Shown here: positions 22,861-31,330 of the stretch, one piece after another
Numbering within the stretch: position 1 is the first letter of the stretch
Layout of the letters: each line of letters begins with the position of its first letter
Source of the DNA: Rhizobium sp. Root483D2
GTDB taxonomy: Bacteria > Pseudomonadota > Alphaproteobacteria > Rhizobiales > Rhizobiaceae
Length of the DNA stretch: 64,000 bases
Direction: 5' to 3'
Assembly (NCBI RefSeq): GCF_001426685.1
Contig: NZ_LMFB01000019.1
Location: forward strand, 271,958 to 335,957
The notes under the pieces: model-generated
Databases searched by the model: none
What the model was told of the DNA's origin: nothing
Seen by the model: the letters and a program-made list of their open reading frames with translations, nothing else
Translations under genes and position numbers: made by a program

Positions 22861-22889
22861 TTGACTAAATAGGTTGATATCAACATTAT
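22861..22889 (+). promoter_or_regulatory. marR promoter, TTGACT-N17-CATTAT
   Basis: A sigma-70-type promoter for marR: -35 TTGACT at 22861-22866, a 17-base spacer and -10 CATTAT at 22884-22889. The marR ATG follows at 22896, only six bases after the -10 box, so the transcript may be leaderless. The 12-bp palindromic operator occupies the second half of the spacer. Confidence 0.55.
22873..22884. promoter_or_regulatory. putative MarR operator, perfect palindrome GTTGATATCAAC
   Basis: A perfect 12-bp palindrome in the 72-base region between divergent marR and the DUF899 gene. MarR dimers commonly bind TTGATATCAA-type inverted repeats of this size, so autoregulation and control of both directions is the natural reading. 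Binding is not shown. Confidence 0.7.
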
Positions 22890-22895
22890 TAGCCC

Positions 22896-23342
22896 ATGTC
22901 AAAGCCCATCGTGATTCCCTTCGAAACCACCCTTCATGTTCGCGACACATGCCTGTGCCTTCATGTGCAGCGCGCGGCGCGGGCTTTGGCGCGGAAATTC
23001 GACGAGGCATTGCGGCCGCTCGATCTGACCAATGGGCAATTTTCCCTGCTGATGTCGCTCAATCGGCCGGACCCGCCGGGAATGGGCCCGGTTGCCAATC
23101 TTCTGGCGATGGATCGCACCACGCTGACGGCGGCGCTGAAGCCACTGGAAAAGCGCGGGCTGCTCGTTACGATGAGCGATGACAGGGATCGCCGGCTGCG
23201 GCGGATGAAGCTGACGCCGGCAGGTCATGCGCTGCTCTCGACGGCGGTGCCAATCTGGAAGCGCACCCATGCCGATGTCGATGATGCGCTGGGCGAGGGG
23301 CGGCCGGACCGGTTGCGTTCCGACCTTCTGGCGCTTGCCTGA
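22896..23342 (+). CDS. MarR-family transcriptional regulator
   Basis: A 148-residue winged-helix repressor of the MarR family. The N-terminal dimerisation helix is followed by NGQFSLLMSLNRPDPPGMGPVANLLAMDRT (helix-turn-helix) and the wing SDDRDRRLRRMKLTPAG. Two Cys lie close together in DTCLCLHV near the N-terminus and could sense oxidants, as in the OhrR class; this is inference. No Shine-Dalgarno is visible before ATG 22896 and the promoter sits immediately upstream, suggesting leaderless translation. It is divergent from the DUF899 operon and followed 60 bases later by a VOC gene on the same strand that it may also control. Confidence 0.9.
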   Translation: MSKPIVIPFETTLHVRDTCLCLHVQRAARALARKFDEALRPLDLTNGQFSLLMSLNRPDPPGMGPVANLLAMDRTTLTAALKPLEKRGLLVTMSDDRDRRLRRMKLTPAGHALLSTAVPIWKRTHADVDDALGEGRPDRLRSDLLALA

Positions 23343-23353
23343 TGACGAATTCC

Positions 23354-23375
23354 GGTCCGCTTCTGGAAGCGGACC
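23354..23375 (+). other. intercistronic hairpin between marR and VOC gene
   Basis: GGTCCGCTT-ctgg-AAGCGGACC is a perfect 9-bp stem with a four-base loop, starting 12 bases after the marR stop. There is no uridine run, so it is not a typical terminator. It may protect or process the mRNA, or cause partial termination. Confidence 0.5.
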
Positions 23376-23402
23376 ATGTGTTAACCAAGGAGGAGACTGT
23401 CC

Positions 23403-23801
23403 ATGAGAATGATTTTCGTCAACCTGCCGGTCAAGGATATCTCGAGGTCGAAGGCGTTTTTTGCCGGCCTCGGCTTCGGCTTCAATCCGGATTTTTCCAG
23501 CGACGATACGCTGTGCATGATCGTCGAGGAAAACATCTTCGTCATGCTCTTGCAGGAAGCGCGTTTCAAGGACTTCATCATCGATGAGATCAGCGATACC
23601 AGCAAGGCGACGGAAGTGCTGACAGCGCTGTCTGCCGCAAGCCGCCAGGAAGTGGACGAGACGCTGGCCAAGGCGCTGTCGCTCGGCGGCAAGGAATGGC
23701 GGCCGGTGATGGATTACGGCTTCATGTATGGCTGCAGCTTCCAGGACCCGGACGGCCATGTGTGGGAACTGGCCTATATGGAGCCACAGGCGGCAAACTG
23801 A
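23403..23801 (+). CDS. VOC-family (glyoxalase/bleomycin-resistance-like) protein
   Basis: A 132-residue single VOC domain protein. It starts MRMIFVNLPVKDISRSKAFFAGLGF and ends CSFQDPDGHVWELAYMEP, with Glu in the usual metal-ligand position. An AAGGAGGAG ribosome-binding site lies before the ATG. It follows marR with a hairpin between and is likely co-transcribed with it. It is the third VOC gene in 3.5 kb, which suggests that this block handles one class of small molecule. No reaction can be named from sequence. Confidence 0.88.
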   Translation: MRMIFVNLPVKDISRSKAFFAGLGFGFNPDFSSDDTLCMIVEENIFVMLLQEARFKDFIIDEISDTSKATEVLTALSAASRQEVDETLAKALSLGGKEWRPVMDYGFMYGCSFQDPDGHVWELAYMEPQAAN

Positions 23802-23960
23802 TACCCGTTGGGGGGAGCTGGAGTTCACCACCCGTCGCTCCGCCCCCCTCTCATTTCCATGCAAATTCATTCCAGACCGCACAATTCCTGCCACAAAGGG
23901 CTGACAGGACGAGGAAAAACGCCGCTATAAGCGCTGCGGCGGCAAAGACGGTGGTGAACC

Positions 23961-24686
23961 ATGACGCAGAATGTCTACGACAATCCGGAATTTTTTGAAG
24001 GCTATAGCCAGCTCGGCCGGTCGGTCGAGGGGCTCGACGGGGCTGCTGAATGGGCGTCGATCCGGGCGTTGCTGCCGGACCTGAAGGGCAAGCGGATTGC
24101 CGATCTCGGCTGTGGGTTCGGCTGGTTCTGCCGGTTTGCCTGGGATGAGGGTGCTGCAAGCGTGGTTGGCTTCGATGTGTCGGACAACATGCTGGCGCGG
24201 GCACGGGCGACCTCAAATCCGGCGATCGTCTATGAGAAGGCCGATCTCGAGGTGCTGGAGTTGCCGCAGGCGTCGGTTGACCTCGTCTACAGTTCGCTTG
24301 CCTTTCATTACCTCAAGGATCTTCAAGCGCTGCTTCGCCGCGTCCATGCGGCCCTTGCGCCCGACGGCCAGCTGGTGTTTTCGACCGAACACCCGATCTA
24401 CATGGCGCCGGCCCATCCCGGCTGGTCCAAGGATGCCGATGGGCGGACGACATGGCCGGTCAACGGTTATCTCGACGAAGGTCCGCGCACGACGGACTGG
24501 CTTGCCAAGGGCGTCGTCAAGCAGCACCGGACGCTGGGCACGCTGATCAATATGCTGATCGGCGCCGGTTTCACATTGCAGCATGTCGAGGAATGGGGGC
24601 CGTCGCTTGAACAGGTGGCCGCCCATCCGGAATGGGCAGACGAACGCGAGCGGCCGATGTTCCTGATAGTTTCCGCACGCAAATAA
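23961..24686 (+). CDS. class I SAM-dependent methyltransferase
   Basis: A 241-residue cytosolic methyltransferase. The SAM-binding glycine loop is IADLGCGFGWFCRF, the acidic residue after strand 2 is in VVGFDVSDNML, and motif III/IV LVYSSLAFHYLKDL follows the usual order of UbiE/small-molecule methyltransferases. Substrate unknown. The ribosome-binding site is weak (GGTGG). It converges on the CDF transporter with 32 bases between stops. No pathway neighbours indicate its role. Confidence 0.87.
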   Translation: MTQNVYDNPEFFEGYSQLGRSVEGLDGAAEWASIRALLPDLKGKRIADLGCGFGWFCRFAWDEGAASVVGFDVSDNMLARARATSNPAIVYEKADLEVLELPQASVDLVYSSLAFHYLKDLQALLRRVHAALAPDGQLVFSTEHPIYMAPAHPGWSKDADGRTTWPVNGYLDEGPRTTDWLAKGVVKQHRTLGTLINMLIGAGFTLQHVEEWGPSLEQVAAHPEWADERERPMFLIVSARK

Positions 24687-24718
24687 CCGGCAGCACCGGG
24701 AACTTCGCGGGAAAACGG

Positions 24719-25645
24719 CTATTCCGCCCATTCCGTGTCGGCGGTGAAAGCGATTGTCAGCCAGCGATTGGGGCCTTCGCTGCCGATGCGGGCGCCGATA
24801 TCGTCGCGCAGCTGGTCCCATTCCTCGATCGTGCGGGCGGGCATGCCCGGTGGCACGATGAAATAAAGCTCCACCTGCATCAACCGGCCGATGCGGGCGA
24901 CATAGGCGCGGTGGGACAGGAAGGCCTGTTCCTGCACCACCTCTTCCGCCACTTCGTCGATCCTTGCCCGCAAGGGCGCCGGTGTCATCAGCAGGATATC
25001 GGACAGCGCCTGGCGCACCGTGCCGACCGGCATCGGAATGATGACGACGGAGACCAGCGCCAGAACGGCCGGGTCAATATAGGGCGCGATCCAGGCAAGC
25101 TGCGTGCCGTCGACGAAAAAGCCGCCGATAAAGGCGATCAACAGGGCGGCCGTGATACCGGCGGACATCAGCCAGGCGGTGGCATCCAGGGTTAGAAATC
25201 CGGAGCGGATCGTGGCGTTTTTCCTGCGGACGACGGCGGCCATGGTCAGGCAGGCCGCAAGCGTGATGGCCGCATAGAGGATCGCATAATCGAATTCGAG
25301 CGCATGGCCGCCGGAGAGAATGCTGATGATCGCGTTGATCAGCGCGTAGACGGCAACGCTCATCAACAGGACGCCGTTCAGCCCGAGCACGATCGGCTCG
25401 AGATGCCAGAAGCCGAGCGAAAACCGCGCCCGCAGCTTGCCCTTGCCACGGGCCGGGTCCGCATCGCTGGCAATCAGCCTGGCGACCACCAAAGCGAGCG
25501 TGCTCATGCTGGCATCGGCGAGCGAGTAGACCCCGTCGAAGGCGATCGAGAAGGAGCCGGTGACGATGCCGAATGCAATGCCGGAACAGGCGATCAGAAT
25601 CGTCACGGCAATGGAGATTTTCAGGATCGTCTGTTCGGCTTGCAT
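24719..25645 (-). CDS. cation diffusion facilitator family transporter (COG3965-like)
   Basis: Inner-membrane protein of 308 residues with six predicted membrane segments (about 8-30, 38-58, 80-105, 118-138, 155-178 and 190-212) and a cytosolic C-terminal domain, as in cation diffusion facilitators. The TM2 signature FDGVYSLADASMS is recognisable. The canonical zinc-site residues are altered: TM2 reads DGVYS rather than DxxxD and TM5 reads DATAW rather than HxxxD. This is typical of the divergent COG3965 group, so zinc should not be assumed. Single gene, convergent with the methyltransferase gene; the ilvD terminator lies upstream. Confidence 0.82.
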   Translation of the reverse strand: MQAEQTILKISIAVTILIACSGIAFGIVTGSFSIAFDGVYSLADASMSTLALVVARLIASDADPARGKGKLRARFSLGFWHLEPIVLGLNGVLLMSVAVYALINAIISILSGGHALEFDYAILYAAITLAACLTMAAVVRRKNATIRSGFLTLDATAWLMSAGITAALLIAFIGGFFVDGTQLAWIAPYIDPAVLALVSVVIIPMPVGTVRQALSDILLMTPAPLRARIDEVAEEVVQEQAFLSHRAYVARIGRLMQVELYFIVPPGMPARTIEEWDQLRDDIGARIGSEGPNRWLTIAFTADTEWAE

Positions 25646-25814
25646 GGGTCTGCTCGGAATGGTGGGCTTTGGGATGGGGCTTGCACACGGAAGTGTGGGC
25701 GCGTTTGCGGCATTTGCCTATATCCGAATGACGGCCGAATGGCGGCTCTGCAAAGAATTGCACCAAAGGGCGGCGTTCAGTTCAGAGCGTTGTGCGCAAG
25801 AGTTTTTGCAGTTG

Positions 25815-25854
25815 AAAAAGAAACACCCCTGAATCCACTGGGATTCAGGGGTGT
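25815..25854 (-). terminator. ilvD rho-independent terminator
   Basis: A perfect 14-bp stem (arms 25823-25836 and 25841-25854, loop of four) followed on the minus strand by TTCTTTTTC. It lies about 30 bases after the ilvD stop. Confidence 0.85.
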
Positions 25855-25883
25855 CGATCGGTGAAAGATGCGTACGGCTGCTT

Positions 25884-27728
25884 TTAGCCGAGATCGCCGA
25901 GATCGCGAACGGCGCCACGGTCGGCCGAGGTGGCGAAGGCGGCGTAGGCTTTCAGCGCCGTGGTGACCTTGCGCTTGCGCAGCTCGACCGGCTTCCAGCC
26001 CTTGGCGTCCTGTTCGGCGCGGCGCGCAGCGATTTCGGCGTCATCGACACGCAGCGAGATCGTCCGGTTGGGGATGTCGATATCGATCATGTCGCCTTCG
26101 CGCACGATGCCGATCAGGCCGCCATTGGCAGCTTCCGGCGAGACGTGGCCGATGGAGAGGCCGGACGTGCCGCCGGAAAAGCGGCCGTCGGTGATCAGGG
26201 CGCAGGCCTTGCCCAGTCCCTTCGATTTCAGGTAGCTGGTCGGATAAAGCATTTCCTGCATGCCCGGGCCGCCCTTGGGACCTTCATAGCGGATAACAAC
26301 GACATCGCCGGCTTTGACCTCATTGGCAAGGATCGCCTTGACCGAGGAATCTTGGCTTTCGAAGACGCGGGCGGGGCCGGAGAATTTCAGGATCGATTCA
26401 TCTACGCCGGCTGTCTTCACGATGCAGCCGTTGATGGCGATATTGCCCTTGAGCACGGCCAAGCCGCCGTCCTTGGAGAACGGGTGCTGGGCATCGCGGA
26501 TGACGCCCTTTTCGCGGTCGAGGTCGAGTTCCTTCCAGCGTGCGCTCTGGCTGAAGGCAACCTGCGTCGGCACGCCGCCGGGTGCGGCACTGAACAGTTC
26601 AAGTGCTGTCGGATTGTCGGTGACGGAAATATCCCATTGCGACAGGGCATCGCGTAGCGTCTTGGCATGCACGGTCGGCAGGTCGGCATTCAAGAGGCCT
26701 GCGCGGTTGAGCTCGCCCAGGATCGCCATGATGCCGCCGGCCCGGTGCACGTCTTCCATATGCACGTCAGACTTGGCGGGCGCGACCTTGGAGAGGCACG
26801 GAACCTTGCGCGACAGCCGGTCGATGTCATCCAGGTTGAAATCGATTTCGCCTTCATGGGCGGCGGCAAGAATGTGCAGAACGGTGTTGGTCGAACCGCC
26901 CATGGCGATATCGAGCGCCATGGCATTTTCAAATGCGCCCCTGGACGCGATGGTGCGCGGCAATGCCGTTTCGTCATCCTGTTCGTAGTAGCGCTTGGCG
27001 AGACCGACGATGCGGCGGCCGGCTTCGAGAAACAGCTTTTCACGATCGGAATGGGTCGCCAGCGTCGAGCCGTTGCCGGGCAGCGACAGGCCAAGGGCTT
27101 CCGTCAGACAGTTCATCGAATTGGCGGTGAACATGCCGGAGCAGGAGCCGCAGGTCGGGCAGGCCGAGCGCTCGATGGTCTTGACGTCCTCGTCCGACAT
27201 GCTGTCGTCGGCGGCGGCCACCATGGCATCGACCAGATCGAGCGCATGGATCTTGCCGTCGGACAGCAGAACCTTGCCGGCTTCCATCGGGCCGCCGGAA
27301 ACGAAGATGGTCGGGATGTTGAGGCGCAGCGAGGCCATCAGCATGCCGGGGGTGATCTTGTCGCAATTGGAAATGCAGACCATCGCATCGGCGCAATGGG
27401 CATTGACCATATATTCGACGCTGTCGGCGATGATCTCGCGCGACGGCAGCGAGTAGAGCATGCCATCATGGCCCATGGCGATACCGTCATCGACGGCGAT
27501 CGTGTTGAATTCCTTGGCGACGCCGCCATTGGCTTCGATCTCGCGGGCCACCAGCTGGCCGAGGTCTTTCAGATGCACATGGCCCGGCACGAACTGGGTG
27601 AACGAGTTCACCACCGCAATAATCGGCTTGCCGAAATCGCCGTCCTTCATGCCCGTCGCACGCCAAAGGCCGCGAGCGCCGGCCATGTTGCGGCCGTGGG
27701 TGGTGGTGCGGGAGCGATAGGCAGGCAT
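25884..27728 (-). CDS. ilvD: dihydroxy-acid dehydratase
   Basis: Dihydroxy-acid dehydratase, 614 residues, converting 2,3-dihydroxy-isovalerate and 2,3-dihydroxy-3-methylvalerate to the 2-keto acids of valine and isoleucine synthesis. Iron-sulfur ligands are seen as Cys122 in [11 protein letters not shown] and the cluster C190[10 protein letters not shown]; the C-terminal [19 protein letters not shown] segment is intact. Its length matches the long E. coli-type form rather than the shorter form of about 570 residues. The ATG at 27728 has an AAGGAAG ribosome-binding site. It is transcribed alone with its own terminator; no leader peptide or branched-chain attenuator is visible upstream. Confidence 0.97.
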   Translation of the reverse strand: MPAYRSRTTTHGRNMAGARGLWRATGMKDGDFGKPIIAVVNSFTQFVPGHVHLKDLGQLVAREIEANGGVAKEFNTIAVDDGIAMGHDGMLYSLPSREIIADSVEYMVNAHCADAMVCISNCDKITPGMLMASLRLNIPTIFVSGGPMEAGKVLLSDGKIHALDLVDAMVAAADDSMSDEDVKTIERSACPTCGSCSGMFTANSMNCLTEALGLSLPGNGSTLATHSDREKLFLEAGRRIVGLAKRYYEQDDETALPRTIASRGAFENAMALDIAMGGSTNTVLHILAAAHEGEIDFNLDDIDRLSRKVPCLSKVAPAKSDVHMEDVHRAGGIMAILGELNRAGLLNADLPTVHAKTLRDALSQWDISVTDNPTALELFSAAPGGVPTQVAFSQSARWKELDLDREKGVIRDAQHPFSKDGGLAVLKGNIAINGCIVKTAGVDESILKFSGPARVFESQDSSVKAILANEVKAGDVVVIRYEGPKGGPGMQEMLYPTSYLKSKGLGKACALITDGRFSGGTSGLSIGHVSPEAANGGLIGIVREGDMIDIDIPNRTISLRVDDAEIAARRAEQDAKGWKPVELRKRKVTTALKAYAAFATSADRGAVRDLGDLG

Positions 27729-28154
27729 GGACGTCTTCCTTGAGCTTGTCTGGGTGAACGGCAGATATAGGGTTCAGGGACCACAATTTCAGCGGTTCCT
27801 ATCGCAAAACTGCGCCCGCGTCACGAATTTCGTAACAATATTTCGTGTTTTTTGGAGGGCGGCAGTCTTTCAAACGGGCTTGCCCCGCACGTTTGAATGG
27901 ATTGCTTTGCGATCATATCGCCCAAAATTGCAAATTTGGCCGGACTGACGTCGCTGAGCCCCGATCGCAGCCCGAATTCCGGCGCAACTGATTGATTTCG
28001 AAGAATAACGGTCACCACCTACCTTGTTTGGGGGATGCGGACGGCCGGTTTTCACTCTTTATTGCCGGGGCTGGACACTTTGCAAACCCGGCAATTTCAT
28101 CACGTAAACCATTGTATAATCTCCTCTCCGGTAACGGGGAGGGGATTTTGCAAT
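27729..28154. other. intergenic region upstream of ilvD
   Basis: 426 bases without a convincing gene. It should contain the ilvD promoter. A hairpin CTCCTCTCC-ggtaac-GGGGAGGGG followed by ATTTT lies at 28121-28148; it resembles an arm of the RIME-like repeats or a weak terminator. I see no riboswitch or leader peptide. Confidence 0.5.
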
Positions 28155-28457
28155 CTAGAGAAGCGGGCTTTTGCGCCCTGCAAGATGATCGCGATTAAGC
28201 GCCTCCATGATGTCGCGCGCATCGTCGCGATCTAGGCCTGCAAGATCACGGCCGTCCGATGCGGCCGGCAGATGCGTGATCACGTCCATCACGGTCCAGG
28301 TGCCATTCCGTTCCTGGCGCAGCTCGTAGCGCGGTTCCTTCACAGGCGAACTCGTCCTTGGTTTTGGTGTGAGGTCTGTCTTTGACGGCGGTTCATGATC
28401 CCGGTGGCGGATGGCAAAGTCAACCGGTTCATTCCGGGAGCTGCTGCGGGCGGTCAT
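28155..28457 (-). CDS. hypothetical protein
   Basis: A 100-residue soluble protein. The first 45 residues are charged and proline-rich and look disordered. The second half (RYELRQERNGTWTVMDVITHLPAASDGRDLAGLDRDDARDIMEALN) has the look of a small folded domain found in rhizobial hypothetical proteins. The ribosome-binding site before ATG 28457 is poor, and an internal start is possible. It lies downstream of tRNA-Val and its terminator. No function is assigned. Confidence 0.55.
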   Translation of the reverse strand: MTARSSSRNEPVDFAIRHRDHEPPSKTDLTPKPRTSSPVKEPRYELRQERNGTWTVMDVITHLPAASDGRDLAGLDRDDARDIMEALNRDHLAGRKSPLL

Positions 28458-28472
28458 CCAGGCTGAAACAAC

Positions 28473-28508
28473 AACGAAAAAGGCCTTCCGGTTTCCCGAA
28501 AGGCCTTT
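28473..28508 (-). terminator. tRNA-Val terminator
   Basis: On the minus strand, AAAGGCCTTTCGG-gaaa-CCGGAAGGCCTTT (13-bp stem with one G-U pair) is followed by TTCGTT. It begins about ten bases after the tRNA 3' end. Confidence 0.8.
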
Positions 28509-28518
28509 AGAAACTGGA

Positions 28519-28593
<75 letters not shown>

Positions 28594-28689
28594 ATCCGAT
28601 GTCGGCGCATAGACCATAAACCTCCTGGGGCGTCAATAGGCTTTTTTCGGCTTTTTGACAGGAAGTTTTGCGGCCCCTGCGGCACAGCC

Positions 28690-29052
28690 TTAAGCGGCCA
28701 GCATCTTGTTCACTTCGTCCACAAGATCACGCAGATGGAAGGGCTTGGACAGGACCTTTGCGTCCTTCGGAGCTTTCGAATCGGGGTTCAGCGCCACTGC
28801 GGCAAAGCCGGTGATGAACATGACCTTGAGGTCGGGATCGAGTTCGGTCGCCCGGCGGGCAAGCTCGATGCCGTCCATTTCGGGCATGACGATATCGGTC
28901 AGAAGAAGCGAAAACGGCTCTTCGCGCAGCCGGTCATAGGCGCTGGCGCCATTGTCGAACGACAATACCTTGTAACCGGCCTTTTCCAGGGCTTTCACCA
29001 GGAACCGGCGCATGTCGTTATCGTCTTCGGCGAGGAGGATTTTTGGACTCAT
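28690..29052 (-). CDS. cpdR: CpdR-type single-domain response regulator
   Basis: A stand-alone receiver domain of 120 residues. It has the acidic pair D10-D11, phospho-acceptor Asp53 in LLLTDIVMPEMDG, Thr in MFITG and Lys in VLSKPFHL. The sequence closely fits alphaproteobacterial CpdR. That protein is phosphorylated through the CckA-ChpT relay and, when unphosphorylated, helps ClpXP degrade cell-cycle proteins such as CtrA at the pole. Its location beside an N-formylglutamate amidohydrolase and hisN matches the rhizobial cpdR1 neighbourhood as I recall it. A GANTC (CcrM methylation) site overlaps the start codon region. It is divergent from the next gene. Confidence 0.93.
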   Translation of the reverse strand: MSPKILLAEDDNDMRRFLVKALEKAGYKVLSFDNGASAYDRLREEPFSLLLTDIVMPEMDGIELARRATELDPDLKVMFITGFAAVALNPDSKAPKDAKVLSKPFHLRDLVDEVNKMLAA

Positions 29053-29247
29053 GGATTAAAGCCGTTGCACCTTACGTGTCGATGTCGGGAATTGCGGTGA
29101 CGTCATGAAACCGCAGTTGAGTAAATATCCGGTGAAGACTGAAGGTCAAGCCCCGCTCACCGGCAGGAAACGACTATGGACATGATTGCCGCCTGCTGGC
29201 AACATACACGAAGCATCAAGATTGTGACATGGTAAAAAAGGGCTGCG

Positions 29248-30147
29248 ATGACGCAGAACGTCAGCGAAACCGAACAGTTCGAAGTTCGCGAGCCGGAAAT
29301 GCAGCGCATTCCCTTTGTCTTCAATTCGCCCCATAGCGGCAGGGTCTACAGTTCATCCTTCCTGAAAAAATCCCGCCTGGACCACCTGTCGATCCGCCGC
29401 TCCGAAGATCATTTCGTCGATGAACTGTTCCATTGCGTCACCGATCTCGGCGCCCCCTTGTTAATGGCGCATTTCCCGCGTGCCTTTCTTGACGTCAACC
29501 GCGAACCTTATGAGCTCGATCCGCGTATGTTCGACGGTCCCTTGCCGCCGCATGCCAATATCAGCTCGATGCGGGTGGCGGGCGGTCTTGGCACAGTGCC
29601 GCGGCTGGTCGCTGAAAACATGGAAATCTACCGCGGCCGCTTTCCCGTTTCCGAAGCGCTGGAACGGATCGAGACCATCTACAAACCCTATCATGCCTGC
29701 CTGCGGCGGCTGATTGCCCGCACACATGTGCAGTTCGGACTGGCGGTCCTGATCGACTGCCATTCGATGCCGGGCAATATCCGGCTGGCCGGGACGGGCC
29801 AACGGCCCGACTTCATTATCGGCGACCGCTATGGCACCAGTGCCTCGGCCGATCTGTCGCGGACTGCGGTCTCGCTCCTGGAGGATCTCGGCTTTTCCGT
29901 CGCCCGCAACAAGCCCTATGCCGGCGGCTTCATCACCGAACATTACGGCCGGCCGGCGCGCGGGCTGCATGCGCTGCAGATCGAGATCAATCGTGGTCTC
30001 TATGTCGATGAAACGACGCTGCAGAAGAAGCGGGATTTTCCGATGCTGGCAGACGCGATCGGCATGTTTCTCAGCGGACTTGCGGCGCATGTTGAAAGTT
30101 ATGCGCCAAGTACATCGGCGGCCGGGACGCCGCTCGCTGCCGAATAG
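29248..30147 (+). CDS. N-formylglutamate amidohydrolase family protein
   Basis: A 299-residue zinc-type amidohydrolase of the N-formylglutamate deformylase family. Recognisable segments are FVFNSPHSGRVY near the N-terminus, LDVNREPYELDPRMF, VLIDCHSMPG with likely metal or catalytic His, and ITEHYGRPARGLHALQIEINRGLY. The reference reaction is release of formate from N-formylglutamate in histidine breakdown, but no hut genes are nearby. The substrate may therefore be another N-acyl amino acid. It starts at ATG 29248 with AAGGG upstream and is divergent from cpdR. No plus-strand terminator is obvious; the minus-strand sRNA terminator sits 40 bases downstream. Confidence 0.88.
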   Translation: MTQNVSETEQFEVREPEMQRIPFVFNSPHSGRVYSSSFLKKSRLDHLSIRRSEDHFVDELFHCVTDLGAPLLMAHFPRAFLDVNREPYELDPRMFDGPLPPHANISSMRVAGGLGTVPRLVAENMEIYRGRFPVSEALERIETIYKPYHACLRRLIARTHVQFGLAVLIDCHSMPGNIRLAGTGQRPDFIIGDRYGTSASADLSRTAVSLLEDLGFSVARNKPYAGGFITEHYGRPARGLHALQIEINRGLYVDETTLQKKRDFPMLADAIGMFLSGLAAHVESYAPSTSAAGTPLAAE

Positions 30148-30185
30148 CCGTCTTTTCCAGGACATTCTTTCCCTGACATCAAGAC

Positions 30186-30210
30186 AAAAAAAACCGCGCT
30201 TGTGGCGCGG
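30186..30210 (-). terminator. terminator of the suhB-type sRNA
   Basis: CCGCGC-cacaa-GCGCGG stem followed by eight consecutive T on the minus strand. It has the ideal shape of an intrinsic terminator. Confidence 0.85.
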
Positions 30211-30266
30211 CTAAGTCTAGGGAGGAAACACCCAAGGAGGGTATTTACAGCCACAAGTGACTGTAG
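30186..30266 (-). ncRNA. suhB-type trans-acting small RNA with anti-Shine-Dalgarno motifs
   Basis: A minus-strand transcription unit of about 80 bases with no reading frame. From 5' to 3' it has a short hairpin (TACAG...CTGTA), an unpaired-looking region with CCTCCTT (30234-30240) and TTTCCTCCC (30220-30228), and a strong terminator hairpin CCGCGC-cacaa-GCGCGG followed by eight T at 30193-30186. A good sigma-70 promoter lies just upstream. The position before an inositol-monophosphatase (suhB-like) gene and the CCUCCU-type motifs fit the rhizobial suhB RNA family and related mmgR/alpha-r14 sRNAs, which mask ribosome-binding sites of target mRNAs. The exact subfamily and 5' end are uncertain. 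Confidence 0.75.
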
Positions 30267-30270
30267 GGAA

Positions 30271-30299
30271 AATTTAATATTGCAGCGCACAATTGTCAA
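30271..30299 (-). promoter_or_regulatory. promoter of the suhB-type sRNA
   Basis: Minus-strand -35 TTGACA (30299-30294, perfect consensus), a 17-base spacer and TAAATT as -10 (30276-30271). Predicted initiation is near 30264-30266. Confidence 0.65.
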
Positions 30300-30542
30300 G
30301 CTAGATTTGGCCACAATTGGTGCAGTGCGCCAAAACCCTGGGATGTGGTATTGCTGTAAATTGGCCGGTTTCGCGCTGTTTATTGATTTTTCAGGCCGGT
30401 TCTTCGTAAAACCGTCACAAGACTGCCGTCACATCTGCTGATCGGCGCGATTTTTTCCGATTTTCCTGCCAAAGGCTTCTTTTTCAAAAAAATGTGCCAT
30501 AAGCAGATTCAGCCTTCCATTCCCCTATTTTCGTGAGGTTTC

Positions 30543-31316
30543 ATGCTGCCGGACCGTGAATTTTTCGATCGCCTTGCCGATGCTGCCAAGGCGCAGACCC
30601 TGCCGCGTTTCCGCACCGGCATCAGTGTCGCCAACAAGGAGGCTGCCGGTTTCGACCCGGTTACCGAGGGCGACCGGGCGGCCGAAACGGCAATCCGCGC
30701 GCTGATCGAGGCGCATTTTCCCGAGCATGGCATTCTGGGCGAGGAATTCGGCAATATCGGGCTCGACCGGGATTATGTCTGGGTGATCGATCCGATCGAC
30801 GGGACTCGCGCGTTCATCTCTGGCCTGCCGGTCTGGGGCACGCTGATCGGCCTCTATCACAAGGGCGAGGCGGTGATGGGGCTGATGGACCAGCCGTTTA
30901 CCGGCGAGCGCTATTTCGCCGATGGCAAGAACACTCATTATCGCGGGCCGGGCGAAGACAAGGTGGTCTCGACACGCGCTTGCGCCGATCTCAGCCAAGC
31001 CATCCTCTTCACCACCTCGCCGCATCTTTATACCGGCGATATCAAGACCCGCTTCGAGGCGGTGCAGGACAAGGTGCAGCTCGCCCGCTACGGCTGCGAT
31101 TGCTACGCTTTCGCGCTGCTGGCAGCCGGTCATATCGACCTCGTCATCGAATGCGGCCTGAAGCCCTATGATGTCGGCGGGATCATTCCGCTGATCGAAC
31201 AGGCCGGCGGCATCATCACCGACTGGAATGGCGGCCCGGCGGAAATGGGCGGCGAGGTGATTGCTGCTGGCAGTGCCGAAATCCACACACAGGCGCTGGC
31301 CATCCTGAAGGGCTGA
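30543..31316 (+). CDS. hisN: histidinol-phosphatase, inositol-monophosphatase family
   Basis: A 257-residue magnesium-dependent phosphatase of the IMPase fold. Metal-binding motifs are TEGDRAAE, GEEFG (Glu67-Glu68) and VIDPIDGTRAF (Asp83, Asp86), with the C-terminal motif LKPYDVGGIIPLIEQAGG. The pattern and rhizobial context favour histidinol-phosphate phosphatase (HisN, the eighth step of histidine synthesis) over inositol or sugar phosphatase. Older annotations of such genes use suhB or impA, hence the name of the adjacent RNA. GAGG precedes the ATG at 30543. It converges on the alpha/beta hydrolase with 14 bases between stops. Confidence 0.88.
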   Translation: MLPDREFFDRLADAAKAQTLPRFRTGISVANKEAAGFDPVTEGDRAAETAIRALIEAHFPEHGILGEEFGNIGLDRDYVWVIDPIDGTRAFISGLPVWGTLIGLYHKGEAVMGLMDQPFTGERYFADGKNTHYRGPGEDKVVSTRACADLSQAILFTTSPHLYTGDIKTRFEAVQDKVQLARYGCDCYAFALLAAGHIDLVIECGLKPYDVGGIIPLIEQAGGIITDWNGGPAEMGGEVIAAGSAEIHTQALAILKG

Positions 31317-31330
31317 GAGCCCAACGGATG

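Noticed and set aside
29046..29100. CtrA-type TTAA-N7-TTAA box upstream of cpdR
   Set aside because: Only scattered TTAA-like words are present and spacing does not match; only a GANTC site is clear.
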